A stretch of 64,000 nucleotides of DNA from Thiohalocapsa sp. (GTDB lineage: Bacteria > Pseudomonadota > Gammaproteobacteria > Chromatiales > Chromatiaceae), in NCBI GenBank assembly GCA_021736785.1, contig JAIPFF010000001.1, forward strand, positions 124,001 to 188,000, given 5' to 3'. The notes below the pieces were generated by a model, which was not told where the DNA came from, made no database searches, and saw nothing but the letters and a program-made list of their open reading frames with translations. Positions 21,143-30,526 of this stretch are shown here, in pieces. Each line of letters begins with the position of its first letter. The stretch's first letter is position 1. A program made the translations under genes and the position numbers.

Positions 21143-21422
21143 TTCTGACGGTCAATCCAACAACGATGAGACGCTGCTCGAATTTCCGTGCAGATTCCCG
21201 ATCAAGGCCATGGGGCGTGCAGGCACGCGGGTCGAGGCCGTGGTGGTCGACATTGTCCGCCGCCATGCCCCGGGGTTCCACGCGGAGGCCATCACGACGC
21301 GGGCGAGCAGCGGAGGCAAGTGGCTCGCTGTCACGATCATCATCGACGCCACCAGCAAGCGGCAGCTCGACGCGATCTACCGAGAGCTGACTGCCCACGA
21401 ATTGGTCGTCTACGCGCTCTGA
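21135..21422 (+). CDS. ybeD: YbeD/DUF493 family protein
   Basis: A 95-residue small regulatory-type domain of the YbeD family (UPF0250), with LEFPCRFPIKAMGR near the start and the C-terminal RQLDAIYRELTAHELVVYAL. The fold is ACT-like in E. coli YbeD, and the molecular role is not known. The start ATG (21135) lies inside the end of dat and overlaps it by 8 bp. It sits between dacA/dat and lipB, as ybeD does between dacA and lipB in E. coli. Confidence 0.93.
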   Translation: MSDSDGQSNNDETLLEFPCRFPIKAMGRAGTRVEAVVVDIVRRHAPGFHAEAITTRASSGGKWLAVTIIIDATSKRQLDAIYRELTAHELVVYAL

Positions 21423-21513
21423 GTGCGGCGCTCCGCTCGGCGGGCGGGTCACGGCGCGCCGATGCGAATCCCGGCCCGGGCCACCCGAACAGAGTCTCCG
21501 AGGGATCCCGACC

Positions 21514-22179
21514 ATGTCCCGTTCAACCCTCACCGTGCGTCGCCTCGGCCTGCGCGATTACCGGGCCACCTGGTCGGCCATGCGGCGGCTCACCGATCTC
21601 CGCGATGCCGACAGCGACGACGAGCTCTGGCTGCTGCAGCATCCGCGCATCTTCACCCTCGGCCAGGCGGGCCGCCCGGAGCATCTGCTGGCACCTGGCG
21701 AGATCCCGGTGCTGCAGACCGACCGCGGGGGCCAGGTCACTTACCATGGGCCGGGGCAACTGGTCGCTTACCTGATGCTCGATCTGCGCCGCGCGGGCAT
21801 CGGCGTGAAGCGCCTCGTGAACCTGCTGGAGAGCTCGGTCATCGCCCTGCTGGCGGACCGCGGCATCGAATCCGCGGCCCGTGCGGATGCGCCCGGGGTA
21901 TATGTAGACGGGGCGAAGATCGCCGCAGTCGGCCTGCGCGTGCGTCGCGGCTGCAGTTACCACGGAATCGCGCTGAACCTGGATCTGGACCTGGAGCCGT
22001 TCGGGCGCATCAACCCCTGCGGCTACAGCGGGCTCGCCGTCACCCGGCTCGCGGATCTGGTGCCGCTGCCGCCGGCCGATCGAATCGAGTGGCGGCTTGC
22101 CGCACTGATCGCCGAAGCGCTCGGCCGTGAGCCGATCGAAGGCGCGGCCGAGATCGACGGCGCGGCGCCGGGCGTCTGA
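21514..22179 (+). CDS. lipB: Octanoyltransferase (lipoate synthesis)
   Basis: Transfers octanoyl from acyl-carrier protein to the lipoyl domains of 2-oxoacid dehydrogenases and GcvH. The catalytic dyad is Cys169 (RINPCGYSG) and Lys135 (DGAKIAAVGLRV), the same numbers as in E. coli LipB. Other motifs are QTDRGGQVTYHGPGQLVAY and the SYHGIALNLDLDL block. Length 221. lipA, the usual partner downstream, is not here; the next gene is convergent. Confidence 0.96.
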   Translation: MSRSTLTVRRLGLRDYRATWSAMRRLTDLRDADSDDELWLLQHPRIFTLGQAGRPEHLLAPGEIPVLQTDRGGQVTYHGPGQLVAYLMLDLRRAGIGVKRLVNLLESSVIALLADRGIESAARADAPGVYVDGAKIAAVGLRVRRGCSYHGIALNLDLDLEPFGRINPCGYSGLAVTRLADLVPLPPADRIEWRLAALIAEALGREPIEGAAEIDGAAPGV

Positions 22180-22262
22180 ACACCGGTCGGTCGCGCCAGT
22201 CCGCGTGCCGCAGCGCCGGTGATGGCGCCACTGATCCTGCTTCGGTCGCCTCCCCGTATCGG

Positions 22263-23570
22263 CTACAGTAATCCAGCCCTTTTGATTTCGGTGTATTGGT
22301 CGACCAGCGCCACCGGCAACTGGCTCGGCAGCAAGTCCAGCACCCGGACACCCAGGTGCTGCAGACGCTCCTGCCGGCGCCGTCGCTCGGCCAGGTAGGC
22401 CTCGACGCCGAGAAAGCGCTGCGCCGACACGACATCGGTAACCGGCGAGTCGGCGACGTCGTCGAGTATCGACTCCCGCAAGTCCGCAACCACCACCAGA
22501 TGGCGTCGGCACAGCATATCGACGGCGCGCTCGAGATCCTCGTCATCCTCGTCGCGGCTGTTGGTGACGATGACGATCATGGCGCGCCGTGGCTGGCACT
22601 GCAGCACGTCGGCGGCGGCCGAGATCGGGTCTGCTGCGTCCAAGCCCGCCTCGAGGTCGAAGACCGCTTCTGCAAGCCTAGCCGGTGTTCCAGCCTCCTT
22701 TTGCGGCGCAAAGCGGCGGCGCACTCCGCCGTAGGTCATTAGCCCGATGGCATCTCCCTGGCGGACCGCGACCCGGGACAACAGCAGCAGTGCATTCAGG
22801 GCCTCGTCCAGATGGCCGCGTCCGCGGCTGTCCACATGCCGCATGCGGCGGCTGCAATCGAGCAGGAACAATAGGCGCTGGTCGCGCTCGTCTTCATACT
22901 CGCGGGCGATGGGCCGGCGCACGCGGGCCGTCGCCTTCCAGTCGATCTGGCGCAGCGTGTCGCCGCGTCGGTAGTCGCGCAGCTGGTGCAACTCGCTGCC
23001 GCTGCCGCGGCGCGGATGGCGCCGGATGCCGAACTGCGCCAGCCGGTCGCTGTCGGCGAGCAACGGATAGCCTTCGGCGGCTCCGAGTCGCGGATACACC
23101 TTGATGCTGTCGGCGGCTTCGCCGCGGCGGCGCCGGCTCCAGAGTCCGAGCGGCGAATGCAGTCGCAGGTCGCAGCCGGCGAAACGGAACCGGCCGCGGC
23201 GCGGGGCGCACACTTCATAGCGCAGCGCCGTGCGGGTGCGCGGCGCGAGTGTCAGCGTCCGTGGTTGGCCGCGGACGGCGAAGTCGCCCGGGTGCAGATC
23301 GTGGCAGTCGAGGCGCAGCGCTCGCCCGTGCGGGTGCGAGAGCGTCAGCTCCACCGGTTGCCAGAGTGCCTGCGGCAGCATCGCCCCGATCTTACGGTGC
23401 ACCGAGGGCGTGCGACTGCGCAGCAGCAGCACCACGTCACCGGCCGCGATGCCCGCCAGCAGCGCGGCGGCACCGAGCCACCACGGCGACAGCGCCGGGA
23501 GCCAGGCCGCCGCCAGCCCCAACCCGGTCCAGCCGGCGAGCGCCGCAAGCAGTGGGCGGCGAGGTCTCAC
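22263..23570 (-). CDS. DUF58 domain protein (MoxR-associated)
   Basis: A 435-residue membrane-anchored protein with two N-terminal hydrophobic stretches (about 5-50), a central beta-rich region, the DUF58 signature RRGDTLRQIDWKATARVRRP, and a von Willebrand-like segment beginning LLFLLDCSRRM with a MIDAS-type Asp-x-Ser. Proteins of this type are encoded beside MoxR ATPases and are thought to be their partners. It is the last gene of the six-gene operon, 9 bp after the ATPase. The start is GTG at 23570. Confidence 0.9.
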   Translation of the reverse strand: MRPRRPLLAALAGWTGLGLAAAWLPALSPWWLGAAALLAGIAAGDVVLLLRSRTPSVHRKIGAMLPQALWQPVELTLSHPHGRALRLDCHDLHPGDFAVRGQPRTLTLAPRTRTALRYEVCAPRRGRFRFAGCDLRLHSPLGLWSRRRRGEAADSIKVYPRLGAAEGYPLLADSDRLAQFGIRRHPRRGSGSELHQLRDYRRGDTLRQIDWKATARVRRPIAREYEDERDQRLLFLLDCSRRMRHVDSRGRGHLDEALNALLLLSRVAVRQGDAIGLMTYGGVRRRFAPQKEAGTPARLAEAVFDLEAGLDAADPISAAADVLQCQPRRAMIVIVTNSRDEDDEDLERAVDMLCRRHLVVVADLRESILDDVADSPVTDVVSAQRFLGVEAYLAERRRRQERLQHLGVRVLDLLPSQLPVALVDQYTEIKRAGLL

Positions 23571-23579
23571 CGCGGGTGC

Positions 23580-24566
23580 TCAAACACGCGGCGCCGGGAC
23601 GTCGGCCAGCAGCCCGGCCAACAGTTGGTCGGGATCGAAGCCCTCGATCTCGACATCGGCGGTTGGCTTGATCCGGTGGCGCAGCACGGCGGCCGCGACG
23701 CGCTTGACATCGTCCGGTATCACGTAGCCGTTGCCGGCGAGCAGCGCATGCCCGCGCGCGGCACGGATCAGCGCGATGCCCGCCCGCGGTCCGGCGCCGT
23801 GCTCGATGCCGGGCCAGTCGCGCGTCGCGCGCACCAGGCGCACCGCATAGTCGAGCACGCTGTCGTCGACGGTGAGTGCGGCGGCAGCGGTCTGGATAGC
23901 GAGCAGATCGTCGGGTCCCATGATCGGCTGCACCCGGCTCAGGTCAAGCCGGTCGCCGACCGCCCCGGCTGTGATCTGGCGCACGATTGCGGATTCCTCC
24001 GCGCCGTCCGGATAGCCCATGACCGACTTGATCAGAAAACGATCGAGTTGCGCGCGGGGCAGCGGATAGGTGCCCTCGTGCTCGATCGGGTTTTGAGTCG
24101 CGAGCACGAGAAACGGAGGCTCGAGCGCCAGCGCCTCGCCTTCGATGGTGACCTGCTGCTCCTGCATGGCCTCGAGCATGGCCGACTGCGTCTTGGCCGG
24201 CGCCCGGTTGATCTCGTCGCCGAGCAAGATGTTGCAGAAGATCGGTCCGCGGCGAATATGAAACTGCTCGCTGCGCAGGTCGAAGACCGCGTGACCGGTG
24301 ACGTCGCCGGGCATCAGGTCGGGTGTGAACTGGATGCGGGCGTAGTGTCCGCCCACGGCCTTTGCCATTGCCCGGACCAGCAGCGTCTTGCCGACGCCGG
24401 GCAGGCCTTCGAGCAGCACATGCCCCGCCGCCGCTGCCGCCGCTATCAGCTCTCGGATGACCTGCCCCTGTCCGAGCACTGCGCCGGCAATCTGTCGTTC
24501 CAGCGCCTGCAACCGCGCGGCGGCGGCTTCGATGATGTCCGGGGACGGCGGCGGTGGGCTGGTCAT
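23580..24566 (-). CDS. MoxR-family AAA+ ATPase
   Basis: A 328-residue AAA+ chaperone-like ATPase. Walker A GLPGVGKT at 54-61, Walker B LLGDEINRA, MoxR-specific QFTPDLMPGDVTG, sensor 1 ATQNPIEHEGTYPLPRAQLD, and the C-terminal lid domain with RAGIALIRAARGHALLAG. MoxR ATPases act with vWA/DUF58 partners in maturation of metalloenzymes or envelope complexes; the substrate here is unknown. The start is at 24566, where GGAG lies 8 nt upstream, although the frame is open further. It lies 59 bp after the DUF4350 gene. Confidence 0.94.
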   Translation of the reverse strand: MTSPPPPSPDIIEAAAARLQALERQIAGAVLGQGQVIRELIAAAAAAGHVLLEGLPGVGKTLLVRAMAKAVGGHYARIQFTPDLMPGDVTGHAVFDLRSEQFHIRRGPIFCNILLGDEINRAPAKTQSAMLEAMQEQQVTIEGEALALEPPFLVLATQNPIEHEGTYPLPRAQLDRFLIKSVMGYPDGAEESAIVRQITAGAVGDRLDLSRVQPIMGPDDLLAIQTAAAALTVDDSVLDYAVRLVRATRDWPGIEHGAGPRAGIALIRAARGHALLAGNGYVIPDDVKRVAAAVLRHRIKPTADVEIEGFDPDQLLAGLLADVPAPRV

Positions 24567-24625
24567 GGATCGGGCTCCGGTCGGGGCACCGCCGGGGTGG
24601 CGGGCAGTCGGGATAAGCCGCGCCG

Positions 24626-25771
24626 TCAGCGCGGGCGACGCAATTGCTGGAGTATCCGCGCGCGGGCAAGGAGATCCTGCTCGCGGCGGGCCGGGGCGGC
24701 GCCGAGCGCGGCGGCGACGTCTTCCGGCGGCAGGCCGGCGCGCTCTGCGATCCATGCCGCCCGCGCGGGCGGATCGCGTGTCGCCAGCGCGGGATGACGG
24801 ACGATCCAGGCGTGCTCGATACGCCGGCGGGCAGCGGCAAGCTGGTCCGGGCCGCCGCCGAGCCGCCAAATCAGGGCCGGGGCGGCCTGCAAATGCACGA
24901 GCAAATCCCGCCGGCCGCGTGCCGGCGAAGGCAGCAGCGGCCCCAAGCGCCCGCCCATGTGCCAGAGCAGTGCCGCGAGCAGTACCGCCGAGGCGATCAT
25001 GGCCTCCGGAGCCGCGCGGTACAGCAGCACGGGCAGCGACGGCAGGGCTTGGTCGTGGAGCAGCCGGACCTGCTCCGCATCGGCCACCAGTCGGCCCAGG
25101 AACAGCGCGTGGTCGTGCTCGGCGATCGCCTCGTTGGTGAGGAAAATGAGATCGCTCGTCACCGTCAGCAGGCCTTCGCCGATGCGGTACTGCAGGAGGC
25201 GCGGGCGGCCGTCGGCGAGCACGGCGGTGACCTGTCTCTCATCCCGGGCGCGCAGCGACCACCGGGCCAGAAAAGCCACGCGCATCGGGCGCGCCAGCCC
25301 CGCGCTTTCGATCTCGGCGATCACCCGGCTGCCCGCGGGGAGAGAGGTGTCAACGGCCAGCGTGATGCCGAGCCCGGCCAGAAAATCATCGCGGCGGGCG
25401 GCTTCGTCGCCTTCGTCGGTGCGCATCGCCTCGACCACCAGGTGTCCGCCGCGCTGCAGCCAATCGGTGAGCGCGGCTTGCCGCGCGGCGTTCAGCGGCC
25501 CCGGGCCTCGGACGATCAGCGCCTGTGTCGGAGGCGGCAGCGCCAGCAGCAACTCGCGGCCGGCACGGCCGCGGGCGTCGACGCCGATCCGCTGCAGGTA
25601 GCGCTCCGCCGCGAGGAAGGCGTTGCGTCTGGCTGCGGGGGAGGGACCCGTCTCGATATGCTGCACACGGCGCTCGAAGTTGTTGTCGAGCCAGAGCCAG
25701 CCGCGCCAGGCGAAGAGCACGGCGAGCGCGGCTGCGAGCAGCCACCAGGGGCTGAGCCCGAGCACCTTCAT
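24626..25771 (-). CDS. DUF4350 membrane protein
   Basis: A 381-residue protein with an N-terminal membrane helix (about 7-24), a periplasmic domain resembling the glutamine-amidotransferase-like DUF4350 fold (ALIVRGPGPLNAARQAALTD and GGHLVVEAM), a second hydrophobic stretch (about 245-265), and a charged cytoplasmic tail. Such proteins are regular members of MoxR-DUF58 operons. Its ATG overlaps the stop of the DUF4129 gene by 4 bp. The function is unknown. Confidence 0.8.
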   Translation of the reverse strand: MKVLGLSPWWLLAAALAVLFAWRGWLWLDNNFERRVQHIETGPSPAARRNAFLAAERYLQRIGVDARGRAGRELLLALPPPTQALIVRGPGPLNAARQAALTDWLQRGGHLVVEAMRTDEGDEAARRDDFLAGLGITLAVDTSLPAGSRVIAEIESAGLARPMRVAFLARWSLRARDERQVTAVLADGRPRLLQYRIGEGLLTVTSDLIFLTNEAIAEHDHALFLGRLVADAEQVRLLHDQALPSLPVLLYRAAPEAMIASAVLLAALLWHMGGRLGPLLPSPARGRRDLLVHLQAAPALIWRLGGGPDQLAAARRRIEHAWIVRHPALATRDPPARAAWIAERAGLPPEDVAAALGAAPARREQDLLARARILQQLRRPR

Positions 25772-27324
25772 GCCGCCGGCCCTTTCGACAGTACAACCGG
25801 TTCCTGCGGGAGTGTCGTGGCGGTGGCGATGAGTGCTTCGACGGCGGTGCGCTCCACCGGGGCGTGCGCGTAAGCCACCGCCTGGCGGAGCGCGACGACG
25901 CGTGCGAGCCAGTCATGCTCCGCGGGCTGCGCCAGCGCCGCGGCGGCTGCCAGGCATTCGGCTTCGGTGGCGGACGGGCGCAGCGGCAGGCCGGCAGCGT
26001 GGAGGGACTCGATCCGGGTCCGGTACATCAGGGCCAGCGCGCCGCGGGTATCGCCCGCGGCGAGCAGCCGCGCCGCCGCGGCGGGCATCGGCTCGCAATG
26101 CGATTGCGGCGGCGACGTCACCGTCCTGGTCGGCGTCTCGGTGCAGAGGCCGGCACCGGAGCGCTTGCCGCGGCCGAGCCGCGGCAGCGCGGCTCGGCCT
26201 TGCCGGAGTCCTTGCAGCAGGATCAGCATCACCGCGGCGGCACCGGCCGCGAGGGACCATTTGAGTGCGGTGGCAATGGCGACGATCCAGTCCGAGGGAA
26301 GCCGCGGCGGCGCCGTGTCGTCGGGCTGCTCCCCGTCCTCGTTGTCGCCGCCGACATAGACCCAAACGCTCTCGGTCCGCGTGGCGCCGAAGTCACCGTG
26401 TGCCAGTACTTCGGTGATGATCGCACGCGCCTCGTCCGGGGCGGTCGGGTCGGTCGGGGCGCCGCCGTCGGCAGATGCCGTATCGCCGCTTGCGCCGAGT
26501 CCGATCGCGCAGGCGAGTACCAAGACCGGCGTCCGCGAGCCGCGTGCCGCGCGACGCGGTGCTGTCGGCGCGGCACGCTCCGCGGATGCGACGCGGCGGA
26601 ACACGAGCTCCAGATCCCAGGCCTCCAACTCGGTACGCCGTCCGAGATAGAGCGCAAAGCCCGCCGCGACATAAAACGGTGCGATGACGGACATCGCGAG
26701 CAGCATGACGGCGATTCCCAGCCAAACGCCCGGCGCCTCTCCGGCGTCGGGACCGAACTGCTCGAGCAGCAGTTCTCCGGCATCGAATCCCGGAAGGGCT
26801 CCGGGAATCAGCAGCACGAGCGTCAGCGGAGCGCCGATCCAAAGCACCGCTTCCAAGTGTGCGCAGATCAGCGTCAGCCAGCTGGCCAGGCCCTGTCCTT
26901 CGAGGACCGCCAGGCGCCGGCGCCTGGCGCTGCCGTGCAGGTTCTCCAGCAGCGTGGCCGGCATGCTCAGGCAGCGGGTAAATCCGATGCGTCGCCACAG
27001 GATCTGAGGCCAGAGACGCCGCGGGAAGGCGCGGCCGAACTGCTCGAGGGCTCGGCTCGGCGACAAGCACTCGCCGAACAGCGCGCGGCTGAGCCAGAAC
27101 AGAAGCGTCGCCTCGAACATCGGCTTCAGCCACCAGATCAGCAGCAGCCACAGAAAAGCGTGGTCGTGCAGCCAGATCAGCGCGGCGATGCCGGTCGGTG
27201 CCGCGGTGATCCACCAGAGAGCCCATAGGGGCAAGAACCATCGGCGCGCCAGCGCGAAGCCCAGGTCGATGCTCTCCCAACCGGTGCGCGGGCGCAGTTT
27301 GGCCGCGATCCGCTCAAGCTCCAT
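25768..27324 (-). CDS. DUF4129-containing multi-pass membrane protein
   Basis: A 518-residue protein. The N-terminal half has several transmembrane segments (for example HAFLWLLLIWWLKPMFEATL). A periplasmic stretch rich in Asp, Thr and Pro follows (about 280-330), then another membrane helix and a C-terminal DUF4129 domain (about 410-500, ALMYRTRIESLHAAGLPLRP with the SATEAECL motif). The start is ATG 27324; a TTG seven codons upstream is also in frame. It overlaps the SpoIIM gene by 11 bp. Role unknown; it may be the membrane scaffold of the MoxR module. Confidence 0.8.
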   Translation of the reverse strand: MELERIAAKLRPRTGWESIDLGFALARRWFLPLWALWWITAAPTGIAALIWLHDHAFLWLLLIWWLKPMFEATLLFWLSRALFGECLSPSRALEQFGRAFPRRLWPQILWRRIGFTRCLSMPATLLENLHGSARRRRLAVLEGQGLASWLTLICAHLEAVLWIGAPLTLVLLIPGALPGFDAGELLLEQFGPDAGEAPGVWLGIAVMLLAMSVIAPFYVAAGFALYLGRRTELEAWDLELVFRRVASAERAAPTAPRRAARGSRTPVLVLACAIGLGASGDTASADGGAPTDPTAPDEARAIITEVLAHGDFGATRTESVWVYVGGDNEDGEQPDDTAPPRLPSDWIVAIATALKWSLAAGAAAVMLILLQGLRQGRAALPRLGRGKRSGAGLCTETPTRTVTSPPQSHCEPMPAAAARLLAAGDTRGALALMYRTRIESLHAAGLPLRPSATEAECLAAAAALAQPAEHDWLARVVALRQAVAYAHAPVERTAVEALIATATTLPQEPVVLSKGPAA

Positions 27325-28300
27325 CCGCTGCCTCTCGCCCGGCAAGTGTCAGGTAGGCACCCAGCAGCAGCCAACCGGTGAATCCTACGGCGTACTTGAC
27401 GGCCGGCGCCGGCGCCGGGCTCGACGACCAGAAGGCCTCGACTGCCGCCGCCAGCAGCAGCAGGCACATGGCGCCGACGATCAATGGCAGGGCCTCGGCC
27501 GCGTTCGCCCGCAGGGCCGCCGCGCGTGTGCGCCGGCCCGGCGCCAGCAGCGCCTTCGCGAGCAGCAGGCCCGCGCTGCCGGCAACGGCAATGGCTGTCA
27601 ACTCCAGGCTGCTGTGGCCGCTGACGAAAGACCAAAACGGCTCGCCGTAGCCGAGCTGCGTCAAGTGTCCCGCGGCGGCGCCGGTGACCAAGCCGTTGAA
27701 GCCCAGGATGAAGACCGATCCCACCCCGAACAGTAAGCCGAGCGCAAAGGTGCGAAAGGCGATACCCACATTGTTGCGCACGTAGTAGCCGAACATCATC
27801 ATATCGCCGTCGGCCTGGCGTTGCGCCGGGCGGCCGAGCTTGCGGTTGGTCGGGTCGTACATGGACTCCAGCGACGCGATGTCGTCGGCGTCGAGTAAGC
27901 TGTGGATCAGCGTGCCGTCGGCGGCGCACGCGAGCCCCATGACCGTCATCGGGCCGAAGAACAGCGCGCAGGCGAGCCAGAACAGCGCGGCGTTGCGGCG
28001 CAGCGCGCGCGGGAAGCCGGTGGCCAGAAATGCGAATACCCGGCGCGGCCAGCGCGGCCGCGGCCGGTACAACAGCCGGTATCCGGCCTCCGCGAGCAGT
28101 TGCAGGTCCGACACCAGGCCCGGACTGTAGCCGCGGCTGCGCGCCAGCGCGCAATGACCGCTGACAACGCGCAGCAGACGCGGCAGCTCGGCGGCGGCGG
28201 CACCGGCCATCGGTGCGGTACCTCGATCGAGCACCCGGAGCAGTGTCCGAAGGCGCTGCCACTGGGCCGCGTGGGCCTGCTCGAATTGCTGTTGCTTCAT
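27314..28300 (-). CDS. Stage II sporulation protein M (SpoIIM)-family membrane protein
   Basis: A 328-residue protein of the SpoIIM/DUF95 family with an N-terminal cytoplasmic helical region (about 1-95) and several transmembrane helices, including FWLACALFFGPMTVMGLACA. Family landmarks are MMFGYYVRNNVGIAFRTFAL and the conserved GHSSLELTAIAVAGSAGLLL. In Bacillus SpoIIM is part of an engulfment peptidoglycan hydrolase complex. This organism shows no sporulation genes, so the role is envelope-related by inference. The ATG overlaps the RDD gene stop (ATGA). Confidence 0.88.
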   Translation of the reverse strand: MKQQQFEQAHAAQWQRLRTLLRVLDRGTAPMAGAAAAELPRLLRVVSGHCALARSRGYSPGLVSDLQLLAEAGYRLLYRPRPRWPRRVFAFLATGFPRALRRNAALFWLACALFFGPMTVMGLACAADGTLIHSLLDADDIASLESMYDPTNRKLGRPAQRQADGDMMMFGYYVRNNVGIAFRTFALGLLFGVGSVFILGFNGLVTGAAAGHLTQLGYGEPFWSFVSGHSSLELTAIAVAGSAGLLLAKALLAPGRRTRAAALRANAAEALPLIVGAMCLLLLAAAVEAFWSSSPAPAPAVKYAVGFTGWLLLGAYLTLAGREAADGA

Positions 28301-29007
28301 CGCCCGCGCGCCGCCCAGTTGGCCATGCCGAGCACCTGTTCGAGCGCCGCCCCGCCGCCGGCGTGCGGATCATCGGCGATCAGTTCCGCGAGCTCGGCGC
28401 TGCGTTGCGGGCCGAGCCGGTTGCTGCGCTCCGCGAAATCGAGGATCGCCCGCTGCGTCTCGGCGTCCAGCGGCCGCGGTGGTCTGCGCGGCGGACGTTG
28501 CGGGATGGACGCTCGGCGTGGCGGCGGGTCTGCGTAGACGACGAGGGTGCCGGCCGCGAGGTCGCCGAGGCGACGAAAGTCCCGATCGATCAGCGTGCAT
28601 ACCAGACCAGCCGCATAAAACAGCGGCAGGAAGTCCACAACCCGCAGCAAGTTGCGCAGCAGCGAGGCGGGGCCCGCGACCGGGGTGGCGTCGTCGTGGA
28701 CGACACGCAGCCCCAAGGCAAGCTTGCCGGGCGTCGCGCCCCTGCTGATCTCGAACAGCACCGGATAGAGCCATTCGATTGCGAACAGCATCAACAGCAG
28801 CAGACCCAAGCCGAGCTCGCTGGCCGCGATCAAAGGCGTCAGCAGCAGATAGGCCCCGAGTCTGAGTAGCGCATCGAGGGCGAAGGCCGCGGCCCGGGGT
28901 ACCGGGCCTGCCAAGCGCAGGGCGATATCCGCGCCCTCGGGGGTCTCGATCCGGCGCAGGGTGTCGATGGCCGTGCGGGCAGCGATCGGTGTCGCGGGGA
29001 GGCTCAT
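28297..29007 (-). CDS. RDD-family membrane protein
   Basis: A 236-residue protein, first gene of the MoxR-type operon. It contains the RDD domain (about 25-165) with membrane helices around LLLTPLIAASELGLGLLLLM, the conserved ISRGATPGKLALGLRVV, and the family-naming acidic/basic motif IDRDFRRLGDLAAGTLVVY. The C-terminal 70 residues are hydrophilic. RDD proteins are poorly understood; some have been linked to ion transport. No clear promoter was found in the 112 bp upstream, so cotranscription with the preceding chorismate-lyase-like gene is possible. Confidence 0.88.
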   Translation of the reverse strand: MSLPATPIAARTAIDTLRRIETPEGADIALRLAGPVPRAAAFALDALLRLGAYLLLTPLIAASELGLGLLLLMLFAIEWLYPVLFEISRGATPGKLALGLRVVHDDATPVAGPASLLRNLLRVVDFLPLFYAAGLVCTLIDRDFRRLGDLAAGTLVVYADPPPRRASIPQRPPRRPPRPLDAETQRAILDFAERSNRLGPQRSAELAELIADDPHAGGGAALEQVLGMANWAARGR

Positions 29008-29119
29008 GCCGGACGCCGGTTCCGCCGCGGAGACAACGGCGGAGCCGGACTCGCTGGCGGCACTGTCGCCCGGCCAGTGCGGCGCAATTTCGCCGAATGA
29101 TCGATCGAAGCGTGCCGAT

Positions 29120-29710
29120 TCAACGGTAGAGAGGCAGCGGGAAGGTTTCCGTAATCAGGATCACCGGCTCGCTGCCGATGATGATCCGGTAAGTGCGAAA
29201 GACGCCGCCGGAGTCGACCTCGCCGGTCGACGGCTCGACGCCCACTTCCATGACCTCCCGATAACTCTCGAGACCGCTGTCGCGGATCAGCGCACCGATG
29301 CCGATCTCTCGGTCGATCAGGCGCTGGCGAAAATGGGCGGGGATGAGCTCGGTGCGGATCAAAGAGACCGCGAAAGCGTAGTGATTGGCGCTGTCGGCGC
29401 CGCGCAGACAGGCCCTGCGCACCATGATGCGGTCGCCGCGGCGGACGTCGATCCAGCGGATCTCGGCCTCCGCGGTCACGAATTCCTGACTCAGCGTGTC
29501 CACCGCCACCGGTTCCCAAAAATAGGCCTCGAGGATCTTGGTGACCGTGCCGTCGGTGACCAGCAGCGCGCGCAGGAACGGCGGCAGCGTCTCGATGGGG
29601 ATCGGCTCGCAACCGGCGCCGGCAATCGTGCCGTTGCGCACGAAACCTTCGCAGCGGAACGGGTTCGGCCCGCTGTCGGGCGCAGGCTTGTGGTAATAAC
29701 GATCAACCAT
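29120..29710 (-). CDS. Chorismate lyase-like (DUF98) protein
   Basis: A 196-residue protein of the UbiC-like DUF98 family. The characteristic run is FLRALLVTDGTVTKILEAYF, then IMVRRACLRGADSANHYAFA, then IGALIRDSGLESYREVMEVG, ending FRTYRIIIGSEPVILITETF. Some family members release 4-hydroxybenzoate from chorismate, others bind ligands without that reaction; which applies here cannot be read from sequence. It is divergent from the SpoU methyltransferase gene. Confidence 0.8.
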   Translation of the reverse strand: MVDRYYHKPAPDSGPNPFRCEGFVRNGTIAGAGCEPIPIETLPPFLRALLVTDGTVTKILEAYFWEPVAVDTLSQEFVTAEAEIRWIDVRRGDRIMVRRACLRGADSANHYAFAVSLIRTELIPAHFRQRLIDREIGIGALIRDSGLESYREVMEVGVEPSTGEVDSGGVFRTYRIIIGSEPVILITETFPLPLYR

Positions 29711-29806
29711 GGCGGATGCCGCGCTCCGTGGCGATGTGTAGGTCGCTGCGGCGGCGGCCGCGATCGAAAAGAGGTCTCATCCGGTCTCCGATGGCAAAAT
29801 AGGGGA

Positions 29807-30346
29807 ATGAACGCAAAGCGCCCCGGAAAGTTCGCCCGCGCCAATGCCCTGGCTCGCTACGAGCGTCATCGCCGGGCGAATCTGCTCGCCCGGCCCGGGG
29901 TGCACGGGCTCGTGATCGTCCTCGATCATCTCAAGGCCGGATTCAACGTCGCAAAGATTTTCCGCAGCGCCGAGGCGTTCGGCGCACGGGGCGTGCATCT
30001 GATCGGAATACCGCCCTTCGATCCGGCGCCGGCGAAAGGCGGCTTCAAAGCAGTGCCGGCACGCTGGTTCGATAGCTTCGCCGAGAGCCATCGGTCGCTT
30101 ATGAGTGCCGATTATCGGATCTACCGCTTCTCCGCGGATGCCGAGAACGACCTTGCCGACGAGCGGTTTGCGGATCGCAGCGCCTTCGTGCTCGGGCATG
30201 AGGAGCTCGGCTGCAGCTTCGCCGCACACGACTACCCAGGCATGACGGCATTGCGAATTCCCCAGTTCGGACACATCCAGAGCCTGAATGTCAGTGTGGC
30301 CGCGGCCATCGCGATGTACGAGTACGTCCGGCAGCGGCGCGAATGA
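29807..30346 (+). CDS. SpoU/TrmH-family RNA 2'-O-methyltransferase
   Basis: A 179-residue SPOUT methyltransferase without the usual N-terminal substrate-binding extension. The trefoil-knot motifs are visible: motif 1 LDHLKAGFNVAKIFRSAEAF, motif 2 FVLGHEELG, motif 3 FGHIQSLNVSVAAAIAMYEY. The family methylates a ribose in tRNA or rRNA using S-adenosylmethionine. The exact RNA target is not evident. The start ATG at 29807 follows AGGGGA very closely. It is monocistronic, with 253 bp before the lipoprotein gene. Confidence 0.9.
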   Translation: MNAKRPGKFARANALARYERHRRANLLARPGVHGLVIVLDHLKAGFNVAKIFRSAEAFGARGVHLIGIPPFDPAPAKGGFKAVPARWFDSFAESHRSLMSADYRIYRFSADAENDLADERFADRSAFVLGHEELGCSFAAHDYPGMTALRIPQFGHIQSLNVSVAAAIAMYEYVRQRRE

Positions 30347-30526
30347 CGCCTGTCTGCTTGTTGCAACGTTGTGTTGCTGCATTACCATTTTCGGCTTTGT
30401 CAAGTCGGTGAAAATACGGCTTGAATTTGCCTTAACCACGCGCAAATAGCCGCATGGCAGTTGGTTCCGGTGCCGCTGCCGTGGTTGCGGCACGACGCTG
30501 TCCCATTCTGCTAACATTCAGAGCCG

